NCBI RefSeq assembly: GCF_900112825.1 | Contig: NZ_FONE01000012.1 | Location: 1-64,000 of the forward strand | Direction of reading: 5' to 3' | Origin: Nitrosomonas sp. Nm166 | Lineage (GTDB): Bacteria > Pseudomonadota > Gammaproteobacteria > Burkholderiales > Nitrosomonadaceae | Length of the DNA stretch: 64,000 nt | Part shown: in pieces, positions 26,404 through 34,635 of the stretch | Layout: the number at the start of each line of letters is the position of its first letter | Position numbering within the stretch: the stretch's first letter is position 1 | The notes under the pieces: model-generated | What the model was told of the DNA's origin: nothing | The model's input: the letters and a program-made list of their open reading frames with translations, nothing else | Database searches by the model: none | Made by a program: the position numbers and the translations under genes

Positions 26404-26424
26404 CGTATTTGTAGAATATGACAT

Positions 26425-26733
26425 GGCAGCAATTTCAGAACTATATCGGTGCTCTAATATTCACTCATTTGCTGTGGGGAAGTCTGTTTGCTCTGGAGCC
26501 AGATGCGGTAGGTCCATATGTCCGGTTCTGAAAGGGTTCGGTCAGACAATCTGGTCGTTTTGCTCGCATAGTACCCATACCTTGCCGAAAAAGATGTTTC
26601 ATTTGTTTAACTTCTTCATATTTGTATTGTTATTGTTTTTCCTAGCCGCATATTTTTGTTCAAATGCCCCCGCTGGCTTTTTTGCTCTCTTGCAATGATT
26701 TACTTGATTACAAAAACGGGGGCACGGTCTATA
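26425..26733. other. Intergenic region, no supported gene
   Basis: These 309 bp contain one plus-strand frame that stays open to 26698 and ends in a hydrophobic stretch (FIFVLLLFFLAAYF). It has no ribosome site near a plausible start and its first half overlaps DUF488 on the other strand. I therefore do not call a gene. No RNA gene or repeat is evident. Confidence 0.4.
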
Positions 26734-26949
26734 TCAGGTTAAACCTAAGCTGTTATTCCGCACTACTTGAGAACGATTAGTGCTATTTGTTTCTAGCTTA
26801 GCAACCTGATTTATGCCTTGCAGGCCCCATGCTGCATTATCAGCAGATGGCGATATAACTGCCGCTAAATAGAACGTGATTGTATAAAGGATAGCAATTG
26901 CATAAACTACAAATAACTGAGGTGCTTTTAATAACTCTTTGGTTTCCAT
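26734..26949 (-). CDS. Small single-pass membrane protein, unknown
   Basis: I do not recognise this 71-residue protein. It has one hydrophobic helix at about residues 13-34 (FVVYAIAILYTITFYLAAVI) and a polar C-terminal half rich in Asn, Ser and Thr. An AAGGAGTAAAATCT ribosome site stands directly before the ATG on the minus strand, which is the main support that it is translated. It is transcribed away from the LysR gene 334 bp to the right, so that regulator could control it. Confidence 0.55.
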   Translation of the reverse strand: METKELLKAPQLFVVYAIAILYTITFYLAAVISPSADNAAWGLQGINQVAKLETNSTNRSQVVRNNSLGLT

Positions 26950-27283
26950 AGATTTTACTCCTTGTAGTACATTTATTGATTATTTATGCAAGTAGTAAAG
27001 AGGAATGTCTGACTTGTAAAAATAACCATATTAAAATTAAGCTCTTCCAGGTTGACAATAAAACCCCTAATTAATCAACCAACAATACATCACTTTAAGT
27101 GATCAAGAACGAGCTAACTAAGGCTGGATACATATTAGTCATTTAATTACAATAACAACCATCATTGCTTCAAGGTATCTAATATAAATATCTTACCTTG
27201 TAAGAGATAATATAGACAGAACACATCAGATAGAAGTAGCAAAAAATGAAACATTTTGTTTCCTAACTGGATACAATTGCATT
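26950..27283. other. Divergent intergenic region before the LysR gene
   Basis: These 334 AT-rich bases should carry the promoters of both the small membrane protein and the LysR gene. The only structure I can point to is the dyad at 27248-27262. No further gene is seen. Confidence 0.4.
27248..27262. promoter_or_regulatory. Short dyad, possible LysR-type operator
   Basis: GAAAC, five bases, GTTTC forms a perfect dyad at 27248-27262, within a T-N11-A arrangement, ending 21 bases before the lysR start. This is where a self-binding site is often found. It is a pattern match only. Confidence 0.3.
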
Positions 27284-28195
27284 ATGCAAGATCTGAATCT
27301 TTTCATCATTTTTGCACGGGTCGTGGAGGCAGGTAGTTTTGCGGAAGCGGCGCGTCGTATGGATATCTCTCGTGCAGCGGTCAGTAAAGCCGTCGCTAAA
27401 CTTGAGAAAGATCTTAGTACACGATTACTTCTCCGAAGTACTCGACATCTTAGTTTGACAGAGACAGGTATCGCGCTTTTAGAACATGTGGCACGTATCC
27501 TGGCTGAAGCTGAACATGCCGAACAAGTAGTAAATAGCCTTCATGCTGAGCCGCGCGGAACACTGAAAGTAAGTGCGCCAAGCTCTTTTGGAACGCGCCA
27601 TGTCGCTCCAGCACTGCCTTGTTTTCTTGCTCGTTACCCTAAAATTAAAATTGATTTGACCATTACCGATCGTCCAGGTGATTTGATCGAAGAGGGATAT
27701 GATGTACAAATTCGCGTGACAAATGAGCCTGATCTCAATGTGGTGGCTCGTAAGATTGCGCCTGTGCGTCGCATATTGTGTGCAACTCCTCAGTACTTTC
27801 AACAATGGGGCGTGCCACAAACACCAGAAGATCTAGTAAAACATAACTGTCTCGATTGCGCACTCTCAGCTGAACAAGGTTACTGGCGTTTCACGGGGCC
27901 TGAAGGCAAGATCAAGGTTCCAGTATCAGGAACCTTACGTATCAATGATAATGATGCGCTTGCTCAGGCAGTTCTTTATGGATCGGGAATCGCTTTGTTA
28001 CCCACCTATACTATTGGCATGGAATTACAAAAAGGACGACTCCAGGCGGTGCTTCCAGAATACCTATCGGTAGAGCGTCATATTTATGCTTGTTATCTCC
28101 CAAGTAGACATTTGCCGAAAAAGATAAGCTCTTTTATTAATTTCCTGTCAGAACACGTTGGAGATATGCCTTACTGGGACCGATCTTTAGAATAG
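27284..28195 (+). CDS. LysR-family transcriptional regulator
   Basis: This 303-residue protein has an N-terminal winged helix-turn-helix (residues 1-60: VVEAGSFAEAARRMDISRAAVSKAVAKLE) and a periplasmic-binding-protein-like effector domain (about 90-295). The motif order SFGTRHVAPALPCFLARYPKIKIDLTITDR puts it in the CrgA/DmlR-like subgroup. The effector and target genes are unknown. The divergent neighbour is the small membrane protein at 26734; the downstream gene is an IS relic. A short GC hairpin follows the stop. Confidence 0.92.
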   Translation: MQDLNLFIIFARVVEAGSFAEAARRMDISRAAVSKAVAKLEKDLSTRLLLRSTRHLSLTETGIALLEHVARILAEAEHAEQVVNSLHAEPRGTLKVSAPSSFGTRHVAPALPCFLARYPKIKIDLTITDRPGDLIEEGYDVQIRVTNEPDLNVVARKIAPVRRILCATPQYFQQWGVPQTPEDLVKHNCLDCALSAEQGYWRFTGPEGKIKVPVSGTLRINDNDALAQAVLYGSGIALLPTYTIGMELQKGRLQAVLPEYLSVERHIYACYLPSRHLPKKISSFINFLSEHVGDMPYWDRSLE

Positions 28196-28204
28196 ATCTA
28201 GCTC

Positions 28205-28230
28205 AGCCAGAATCTGGCTTCAGCCTTTTT
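28205..28230 (+). terminator. Probable terminator after the LysR gene
   Basis: AGCCAG, three bases, CTGGCT forms a perfect stem starting ten bases after the LysR stop, followed by TCAGCCTTTTT. The T-run is interrupted from the stem by a few bases, so efficiency is uncertain. Confidence 0.45.
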
Positions 28231-28350
28231 AGGCAACTGATTCGTTGTTTTGCAACGCGATTCTACTGCTACTAGCACAGCTCAGTTGACCGATATCTCT
28301 ATCCGATTTGCAATATCATTTACCTTAGGGTGCGGTAGAGGATTGCCCGG

Positions 28351-28531
28351 TACTGCGAGCTTGAATCGCATGACGGCGCACAACGAGTGTTCGAGGTAAA
28401 CGAAGCCGCGGGGCGTATGGTCGGTGACAATGAGTTTGCCAGTGGGGAGCAGCATATTAACGGCATCGAATCTTTCTGGAGCTTTGCCTACACCCCTTGG
28501 CAAATTTCAATGGTGTGTCTGAACTGTTGAA
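28351..28531 (+). pseudogene. 3' relic of an IS1595-type transposase
   Basis: In the frame through 28447 the peptide reads VGDNEFASGEQ, then HINGIESFWSFA. The HxNGIExFW motif is a hallmark of the C-terminal catalytic region of IS1595 (ISXO2-like) transposases. After FAYT a frameshift moves to another frame that reads LANFNGVSELLNQFNFKKG, again as expected for the family end. There is a stop just upstream in the same frame, near 28336, and no N-terminal half. The element's ends were not found. The relic reaches the 3' end of the THUMP gene on the opposite strand. Confidence 0.6.
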
Positions 28532-29071
28532 TCAGTTCAATTTCAAGAAGGGGTAGCGCTTGCGTTGATCGCGGGACCATAATGACAAACCTGCCTGCTG
28601 AGCGACGATTTCAATATCTAGAATGACATCAGGATCATCAAAGGTCACTTTACCTGCTGCGCCTTGCGATCGCAGTTGTTCATCCACATAGTCACCGAGC
28701 AAACCTGCTTCATCCTGGCTTTTTATCGTGCCGTGGAAACCACGGCGATGCATGCGAACATGAAAGCTTTGATGCGCCAGTTGCGGTAAGAATAATTGAA
28801 TGCACTGCTTGGCTTCTTCCTCAAATGCTTCGAGCGTTTGAAAGAAAAAGCCATGAGTGCAAGGGATTACCCGGCAGAATACGTGCATATAGGCCGGATC
28901 TGCTTGCAAATCCTGAAGGAAAGACTCGAGAAACGCGTCGATATTCGCTACCTTAAGGGTTAACACATTATAAAATGATGTCTTTTCAACGTGGCCATAC
29001 TTCGTCAGCAAAGAAAAACCGTCCTTGAAGCAATTTTCTGCGACAGTGACCACAACATTCCAGTCTTTCAT
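28532..29071 (-). CDS. THUMP domain-containing protein
   Basis: This 179-residue cytoplasmic protein matches stand-alone THUMP proteins. It opens with MKDWNVVVTVAENCFKDGFSLL, continues with an NFLD-like alpha/beta N-part, and has the THUMP core FHVRMHRRGFHGTIKSQD near 116-133, then DPDVILDIEIVAQQAGLSLWSRDQ. THUMP domains bind the acceptor side of tRNA and are usually fused to a modifying enzyme; here no catalytic domain is attached. The ATG at 29071 is preferred over the GTG at 29080 because GAAGG lies about nine bases ahead. It might act as an adaptor for a partner enzyme encoded elsewhere; this is inference. Confidence 0.75.
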   Translation of the reverse strand: MKDWNVVVTVAENCFKDGFSLLTKYGHVEKTSFYNVLTLKVANIDAFLESFLQDLQADPAYMHVFCRVIPCTHGFFFQTLEAFEEEAKQCIQLFLPQLAHQSFHVRMHRRGFHGTIKSQDEAGLLGDYVDEQLRSQGAAGKVTFDDPDVILDIEIVAQQAGLSLWSRDQRKRYPFLKLN

Positions 29072-29264
29072 GTGATTCACCTTCGATTAAGGAGTGGATG
29101 AATGCATGTTGGCTCTATAAAAGATACTGTTGAACACGGAACTGTTTAGTCCGTTCACCATATACCGTTAATTCAAACTTTGATCATTGTAAGAGCCTCG
29201 CAGCACATCCCACGTAATCGTTAAGTAAATTGTAGTGTCGAATTTTTCAAAAGATAAAACCATT

Positions 29265-29295
29265 GGGAAAAACCAAATCGCTCCTGGTTTTTCCC
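29265..29295 (-). terminator. Strong hairpin terminator after the heme lipoprotein gene
   Basis: GGGAAAAACCA and TGGTTTTTCCC form a perfect 11-bp stem with a nine-base loop, about 40 bases past the stop of the minus-strand lipoprotein gene. On the minus strand the stem is followed by AATGGTTTTAT. It could also stop transcription from the other side. Confidence 0.6.
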
Positions 29296-29334
29296 TTACT
29301 GAACTACATTTGGTCAGAAGCAAGTTTGCCCAGG

Positions 29335-30963
29335 TTAATGTGTTCGAGCAGGAGTATAGGCACCCTGAGCAGCTCTTTCCCGTTTACGTGCAAGATCAGT
29401 AGCTTCTTTAAGCTCCGGAAGTATAGTTTTTAGCTTCTCGGATTTTTCTGATTGGGTTACAGGTGCTTGGATAACTTGTTGAATCTGATCACGAGCCGTA
29501 TCCACATTCTTATAAATATCATGTTCACGTGCTTTTTTCACCTTCGAAACCGTAACACTTTCCGAGGCGGAAACGACGCCGGGGCAGGGTGCTGCGATTT
29601 GCTGAAAGGCATCGCGATTTTCTTTAAATTGCTGTGCAATCTGTATACGTTTAGGAATAAAAACTTCCGTTAAAAGCGGCGATAATTCACCCGCTTCATT
29701 AATATGTACAAAGCGAAGGCTAGCAGGCCAAGTAGCGCCATTGCCAAGGTTTTTGCCCGCAGAAAATTGATGGCAGCCACCACATGTCATAGTCCCAGCA
29801 CGATTCATCAATTGATCAGGGGATACACCGGTGAGATCCGGCAGCGAAGCAAGACGGGCTTGTACTTGGTCAAGCAATTGAGCATCGGTATCGGCAGCAG
29901 GATTATCATCCTCATCTTGAGAAATGGACTCAAAATCATTGAATTTGGGATCATAACCAGCCCTGATTCCGTTAATGACATCTGCTGCAGATGCATTGCT
30001 GTTAATTCGATCTGGGTTAACCAGATTACATAATGACTGGCCGAGGAAAGAGTCATGGAATTCACTCTGATCTGTTTCATTGAATCCATCAGGCAAACTT
30101 GTAGTTGCGCGGAACAAGGCGGCAATTGGTGAATCGTCAACTGGTTCAGGCTTAAAGATTGCTCGACCGTCATTCTCGTCAAAGCTTACTAAGAATTCAC
30201 GTAGAGACCACTTAATCTGACCAGGATCAGGTGTTTTAAATAGATTAACACGCAATTGTCCCAGCGGTAGACCATAATTTTCAGCTTTGACAACCGGTTG
30301 GACTCCAGAAATACCTTGATAGTAGAATTTTTCCAGCTCGGTTACCGTTTGAGTTGCATCGGCATCTTGAGAGCGTTGTGCCCAGAAGTCAGTGATTGGA
30401 GCGCATCCTGCCAAACCTTGACTGGGGTCTGGATTGGGAATCCTGGCTTCAAAGATCATGGTCAAACGATCTAATGGTCCACTCGATTTTTTTGCGTAAA
30501 CAATCCGGTATTCACCACAATTGCTGCCATCGACAGGTGCCAGATCAAAACGATTGAATAGCCCGACTGGAATCATGCCATCAGGTGAGTCTGGATTCAA
30601 TAAATCCTCTGGATTAATTATTGATTCAAGTGGCCGAGCGGTGACAGCAATCGTTTTGCCTGAAACAGGATGAGCAAATGAATTTTCCGCAAATGAATCT
30701 AGGATACTTCTCAGCATTAGAATTGAAGATGTTGACGCTCCACCTGCAGTAGCAACGATTTTATCCATTGTTTTAAGGAATGAAAATGGAATAGCTAGTT
30801 TTTCAATATCATTAAATACAACAGATTTTTGGGTAATTGGCTTTGGTTCTGGGGGTATAACGGGTCCATTCTTATCGCATCCCAGTAAGCCGAGCATAAC
30901 GATAAATAAAAAAACATAAAATCCTTTATAGATAAACGACTTGTGATATATATAAGACATCAT
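29335..30963 (-). CDS. Lipoprotein with one c-type heme motif, unknown function
   Basis: I cannot name this 542-residue protein. A signal peptide ends in a lipobox LLGC with the lipidated Cys at 29. A single CxxCH heme-attachment motif, CGGCH, lies at 394-398 within MNRAGTMTCGGCHQFSAG. The middle region is beta-rich with a VGLFNRFDLAP segment near 133-143, and the C-terminal 90 residues are charged and likely helical. The layout suggests a periplasmic, membrane-anchored cytochrome-like protein, although the rest does not look like any cytochrome c fold I know. It is divergent from the DUF2780 gene and is followed by a strong terminator, so it is transcribed alone. Confidence 0.7.
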   Translation of the reverse strand: MMSYIYHKSFIYKGFYVFLFIVMLGLLGCDKNGPVIPPEPKPITQKSVVFNDIEKLAIPFSFLKTMDKIVATAGGASTSSILMLRSILDSFAENSFAHPVSGKTIAVTARPLESIINPEDLLNPDSPDGMIPVGLFNRFDLAPVDGSNCGEYRIVYAKKSSGPLDRLTMIFEARIPNPDPSQGLAGCAPITDFWAQRSQDADATQTVTELEKFYYQGISGVQPVVKAENYGLPLGQLRVNLFKTPDPGQIKWSLREFLVSFDENDGRAIFKPEPVDDSPIAALFRATTSLPDGFNETDQSEFHDSFLGQSLCNLVNPDRINSNASAADVINGIRAGYDPKFNDFESISQDEDDNPAADTDAQLLDQVQARLASLPDLTGVSPDQLMNRAGTMTCGGCHQFSAGKNLGNGATWPASLRFVHINEAGELSPLLTEVFIPKRIQIAQQFKENRDAFQQIAAPCPGVVSASESVTVSKVKKAREHDIYKNVDTARDQIQQVIQAPVTQSEKSEKLKTILPELKEATDLARKRERAAQGAYTPARTH

Positions 30964-31112
30964 GAACCTCCATATATGTAAGAAAAGGCCCCTATCTCAA
31001 AATAGGATATTCTTATTTCTCAATAATGAAAAGCCAATAAATTTTTTTAAATTTTTGGTGAAGCTCTAGATAAGAGACAGATCAAGCACAGTTCTTTCAT
31101 AAAGGAGTATCG

Positions 31113-31634
31113 ATGATGAAAAAAATCACATCATTAAGTGTATGTTCTTTATTGAGTATTGTACTATTCCCAGCTAGTTATGTGCATGCGGTTGATTTGG
31201 GTAATTTTCCAGGCGCAACGGGAGCCTCGCAGAAAATCACACAAGCTCTACAAGCTGGCGAGGCCACAACAATGGCTATCTCGGCTACGACTTCCGCAAC
31301 CGGGCTGACCAGATTATTAATACAGCAATTAGGCGTGACCCAGCTGCAAGCAGAAGCTGGAACAGGGGCATTATTCCAGTTAGCCAAATCCAGAATGTCA
31401 GCAGCAAATTTTACTGCCCTGAGTAACTTGGTTCCCGATATGTCAGGCTTGCTGGCGGCTGCACCTGCGGCAAATCCAATCGGGGGCGGCGGTATGGCAG
31501 GTACTTTCCTGCAACTCGGCTTGGTGCCCGAAATGGTGCAAAAATTCATACCTATTATTCTGCGATATGTTGAAGAAAGTGGTGAGAACGTCCTTGCAGC
31601 CGCACTTAAATCGGCTTTGATGGGTGGTATGTAA
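31113..31634 (+). CDS. DUF2780 (VcgC/VcgE-like) secreted protein
   Basis: This 173-residue protein has a signal peptide with likely cleavage after VHA near residue 26. The DUF2780-type domain follows: LTRLLIQQLGVTQLQAEAGTGALFQLAKSRM, SNLVPDM, a Gly-rich loop and FLQLGLVPEMVQKFIPIILRYVEESG. The family is widespread in gamma- and betaproteobacteria and has no known function. An AAAGGAG ribosome site precedes the doubled ATG. It is divergent from the heme lipoprotein and separated by 149 bp. Confidence 0.8.
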   Translation: MMKKITSLSVCSLLSIVLFPASYVHAVDLGNFPGATGASQKITQALQAGEATTMAISATTSATGLTRLLIQQLGVTQLQAEAGTGALFQLAKSRMSAANFTALSNLVPDMSGLLAAAPAANPIGGGGMAGTFLQLGLVPEMVQKFIPIILRYVEESGENVLAAALKSALMGGM

Positions 31635-31693
31635 TTTTTGTAGTGAAACAGGTGGGTTTCCCGACTAGCTTCACATTCTGAAGTAAAGAGTTC

Positions 31694-32566
31694 TTAGCGT
31701 AGTACAGGATTTTTCAAAACCCAATGATCGATCAGCTCGCACAGTTCATCAGGATGAGTAGCCGGGAGCCAGTGATCAGCGTCGATGGTTGCAAATTCCA
31801 CTTGAGGCAATACCTGGAGCAGGTTTTGTGTGTGTTTTGCATCGGTAATACTGTGCCCACTCGACTGGATTATAAGGGTGGGACAATACACAGTGGCAAC
31901 GGGCAAAGGACGCATGATTTCGATGAGATTGCTGAGATACTGTACTGTCGGAACAATCTTCAGGTCTTGCCAGGGTGAGCCATAGTCTGCCAGCATAGTT
32001 TTCAGCTCAGCGCGGCTCGCTTTCTGGACGCGGCGATCCAATACTTGGAGATCCAAGGTTTTTAGTTGGCGTCGATAGAGGCCGAGTCGGTTGAGCAGTT
32101 TAATCAATACTACCGCAAAACGTAGCAGCGGGGTCAATGGCCGCAGCCGGGCGAGTATGCCGGTTACTGCCTCAGCAGCGATAGGTTCGATGAGTACTAG
32201 TCCGGCGCAGCGATTGGGATAGCGCGATGCAAAGTTCAGCGCGATGTTGGCACCCAGGCAATGGCCTACCACGATCGCGTGCGATTTATGCTCATGCTGA
32301 AGCAGTGCAACGATATCCTGACTCCATTCCTCGATGCGCGCCGGACCACGCCACATCGATTCGCCATGGCCACGCAGATCTGGGCGAAGCAAACAGCGAT
32401 CAGCAGTCATACGGCTATGCTGGACGAAATACCACCAGCGGGTGAAATTACTGGCTGCACCGTGCAGCAGTATGAGGGGCGTATTGCGTTCGCTTCGTAC
32501 CGGCAACCACCGTCGGTAGGTGATCTGGACCCCGTCCTTGCTCTGGAAAGAGCACTTTTCATCCAT
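31694..32566 (-). CDS. Alpha/beta hydrolase with cysteine at the nucleophile position
   Basis: This 290-residue protein has the alpha/beta hydrolase fold: LILLHGAASNFTRWW near 31-45 (oxyanion loop), DLRGHGES near 63-70, and the nucleophile elbow VVGHCLGANIAL near 99-110. The elbow reads G-H-C-L-G, with Cys103 where the family normally has serine. The likely catalytic His lies in IDADHWLP near the C-terminus. Cys nucleophiles occur in dienelactone hydrolases and some related groups but are unusual in this type. Its ATG directly follows the stop of the DCC protein gene, so the two are co-transcribed. The substrate is unknown. Confidence 0.82.
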   Translation of the reverse strand: MDEKCSFQSKDGVQITYRRWLPVRSERNTPLILLHGAASNFTRWWYFVQHSRMTADRCLLRPDLRGHGESMWRGPARIEEWSQDIVALLQHEHKSHAIVVGHCLGANIALNFASRYPNRCAGLVLIEPIAAEAVTGILARLRPLTPLLRFAVVLIKLLNRLGLYRRQLKTLDLQVLDRRVQKASRAELKTMLADYGSPWQDLKIVPTVQYLSNLIEIMRPLPVATVYCPTLIIQSSGHSITDAKHTQNLLQVLPQVEFATIDADHWLPATHPDELCELIDHWVLKNPVLR

Positions 32567-32938
32567 CTACAGCCGCCCGGTTCTTTTCAAACGTCGCTGG
32601 ACCATGCGGTGGTAGAGCGATGACAGCACCGGTCGGATGACTGGCAGACCGATCAGCCAGGCGAGCGGTTTAAGTAAGGATACGCGGGACATCAGTAAAA
32701 TATAAGCATCCAGTTCTGAGACGATCTGTTCGTGTTCATCGCGAACGTGTAGCTCGCTCAAAGCCTTGTGCGGATCGATGCCGATGTCACGCAGATGAGC
32801 ATCCTGCCCGGTAATATCGAACCAGCACACTTCTCCCGCCCTTTTGCCCGCCAATTTCTCGTAGTTCTCTCGATCCTTGACGCAACTGGGACAGGCACCA
32901 TCATAATAGACAATGATCTTTTTCTTTTCTTCGTTCAT
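32567..32938 (-). CDS. DCC-family thiol oxidoreductase-like protein (DUF393)
   Basis: This protein of about 123 residues belongs to the DCC family, named for its DxxCxxC motif, read here as YYDGACPSCVKDRE. A thioredoxin-like fold follows, with WFDITGQD and GIDPHKALSELHVRD, and a hydrophobic C-terminal part (LAWLIGLPVIRPVLSSLYH). The family is predicted to be thiol-disulfide active, but no reaction is proven. The start at 32938 is favoured because GAGGG lies about eight bases ahead; a longer form from 32974 is possible. The stop abuts the hydrolase ATG with no gap. Confidence 0.82.
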   Translation of the reverse strand: MNEEKKKIIVYYDGACPSCVKDRENYEKLAGKRAGEVCWFDITGQDAHLRDIGIDPHKALSELHVRDEHEQIVSELDAYILLMSRVSLLKPLAWLIGLPVIRPVLSSLYHRMVQRRLKRTGRL

Positions 32939-33090
32939 CATCACCCTCGGTGAAAAGTTATCATTGTTAACCATGATCGATGGAGGAGCAGAAGAAACAA
33001 TCTATAAATTATGCAAGACAAGGGTCACAAATGTATGTGATTATTGGGCAAACATGACAAGTAGCACATCTTTTGTTGCCATACCAGGCT

Positions 33091-34050
33091 TTATTGATTC
33101 TGTTTGGTTTTTAACTCTTTTAGTACGCTCTCAAAAGAGGCTGCTTGATTAAACACACCGTCATCGAACCAGCTTGCCAATCGCTGTGCAATCTCATCTC
33201 TGCCTTCGAAAATAATGCATGAATTTACTTCATTTTCGCCATGATGAGGAAAGGTAAGCGCAACATGCTTTCTGTCAATAATGAGCACATTCAATCCAAT
33301 TGGTTTATTGTCGTCGATTAGCCGTAGCTTAACCAGGTCACTTACTTCATGTTGCTCATATATGTCTAGACGTTTTTTTAAAGTGTCAAAAAACTCATGT
33401 TGTTCTTGCATAGATAAGCAAGCAACTACTTTATAATTAATATCATTTAAGTAATTGTCTCTCTGTGTTTTCAAATGATTCGCTAGTTCTTCACTCCAAC
33501 TATCTGGTTGCTTATCAAGCCAGATTTGCCCATACACCAATAACTGAATTTCAGTTTCTGCGTTAGTTGCGAGTGAAATGAGACAGCTATAAATTTCTTT
33601 ATAGTTTGAAAGAAACCGCCCACCCAAAAGGTTAAGCAAGAATTTTTGATTTTCTTTGAGATCTTCTTTTATTTTATTGTGGTCAGTTTGGTCTGACTCA
33701 AAATGTTTTTTAAGAGCCGCAGAGAATGCTTCGTCTGTAGAAAAATGTTTTTCCACTCGACGGAAATGATGGAATAACCCTATTCCGATAACGAGTGAGA
33801 GAGCGCCAAGTACATGCAAAATTACCGAAACCTCATGTTGCATTGCATTGATTATTGCAACTTCAGGATCTACTCCATGGCCAGAGCCAGAAAGTTGATG
33901 GAACATAGGATATAATGCACCAAACAGGCTGATTAGTATGAGCACCAAGAAAGCAAAGTAATCCCAAGCCAGACTTAACCATTCGCTCAGCTGTTCTCTC
34001 AGTTTTATAATAATCCCCTTTGAGTGCGATTCTTCTGTTGGTTGGGTCAT
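33091..34050 (-). CDS. Membrane protein of unknown function, two helices
   Basis: I do not recognise this 319-residue protein. Two membrane helices lie near residues 30-52 (YFAFLVLILISLFGALYPMF) and 78-96 (ILHVLGALSLVIGIGLFHHF). They are followed by a charged linker of about 40 residues and a soluble C-terminal domain of 190 residues with a mixed alpha/beta pattern (ETEIQLLVYGQIW, YKVVACLSM, LNVLIIDRKHVALTFPHHG). The last domain has the rhythm of phospholipase D-like folds, but no HKD catalytic motif is present. It stands alone, with a GGAGATATC ribosome site before the ATG. Confidence 0.7.
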   Translation of the reverse strand: MTQPTEESHSKGIIIKLREQLSEWLSLAWDYFAFLVLILISLFGALYPMFHQLSGSGHGVDPEVAIINAMQHEVSVILHVLGALSLVIGIGLFHHFRRVEKHFSTDEAFSAALKKHFESDQTDHNKIKEDLKENQKFLLNLLGGRFLSNYKEIYSCLISLATNAETEIQLLVYGQIWLDKQPDSWSEELANHLKTQRDNYLNDINYKVVACLSMQEQHEFFDTLKKRLDIYEQHEVSDLVKLRLIDDNKPIGLNVLIIDRKHVALTFPHHGENEVNSCIIFEGRDEIAQRLASWFDDGVFNQAASFESVLKELKTKQNQ

Positions 34051-34203
34051 GATATCTCCTTTTATGTGGGGTCAGAAATCAAAGAACCAGAAGAGTCAGT
34101 ATCGATTGAAATGATCATGAGGTTTCTTTTCTCATGCCTTTTCATGATGAAATAGGGAACTTTATGTTCCTCTGTCTCGCTTAACTAGAAAAAAACAGGT
34201 GTT

Positions 34204-34485
34204 TCAATCAGTACGCTCAGTGACTTCTACCAAATGATACCCAAACTGCGTTTTAACCGGACCTTGCACGACACCGACCGGTGCACTGAAAACAACCGTA
34301 TCAAATTCTTTCACCATTTGGCCACGGCTAAATTCTCCTAATTCGCCGCCTTGTTTGCCGGAAGGGCACAATGAGTATTGTTGTGCCAGTTGACTGAATT
34401 CGGCGCCATTTTCAATCTCAGCCTTCAAACTGTTACATTGTTCTTCGGTTTTTACCAGAATATGACGTGCGCTGGCTCGTGCCAT
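34204..34485 (-). CDS. ppiC: Parvulin-type peptidyl-prolyl isomerase
   Basis: This 93-residue protein is a complete single-domain parvulin, like E. coli PpiC. It has ARHILVKTEEQC at the start, the NGAEFSQLAQQYSLCPSGKQGGELGEFSRGQMVKEFD core, and GPVKTQFGYHLVEV at the end. It speeds prolyl cis-trans isomerisation in cytoplasmic proteins; no signal peptide is present. An AGGAGAAT-like ribosome site precedes the ATG at 34485. It is divergent from the ABC transporter operon. Confidence 0.95.
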   Translation of the reverse strand: MARASARHILVKTEEQCNSLKAEIENGAEFSQLAQQYSLCPSGKQGGELGEFSRGQMVKEFDTVVFSAPVGVVQGPVKTQFGYHLVEVTERTD

Positions 34486-34635
34486 AGGATTCTCCTGTAT
34501 TTTTAAAAAATAATTTCTGTTACGTGATACATTTAAGCACAGATTGGTATGCTTATTAAAGCATTACTCCATTTTTATGCGGTTATCCAGGTATAGCGAT
34601 CTCGATGAATTTAAAAACTGTTTCAATATCCATGG

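Noticed and set aside
26207-26698. Plus-strand frame ending in a hydrophobic stretch
   Set aside because: It is antisense to DUF488 in its first half and has no ribosome site before a plausible start; the hydrophobic end comes from a T-rich tract.
34111-34171. Two short hairpins downstream of ppiC as terminator
   Set aside because: Stems are only 5-7 AT-rich pairs without a T-run; not strong enough to call.
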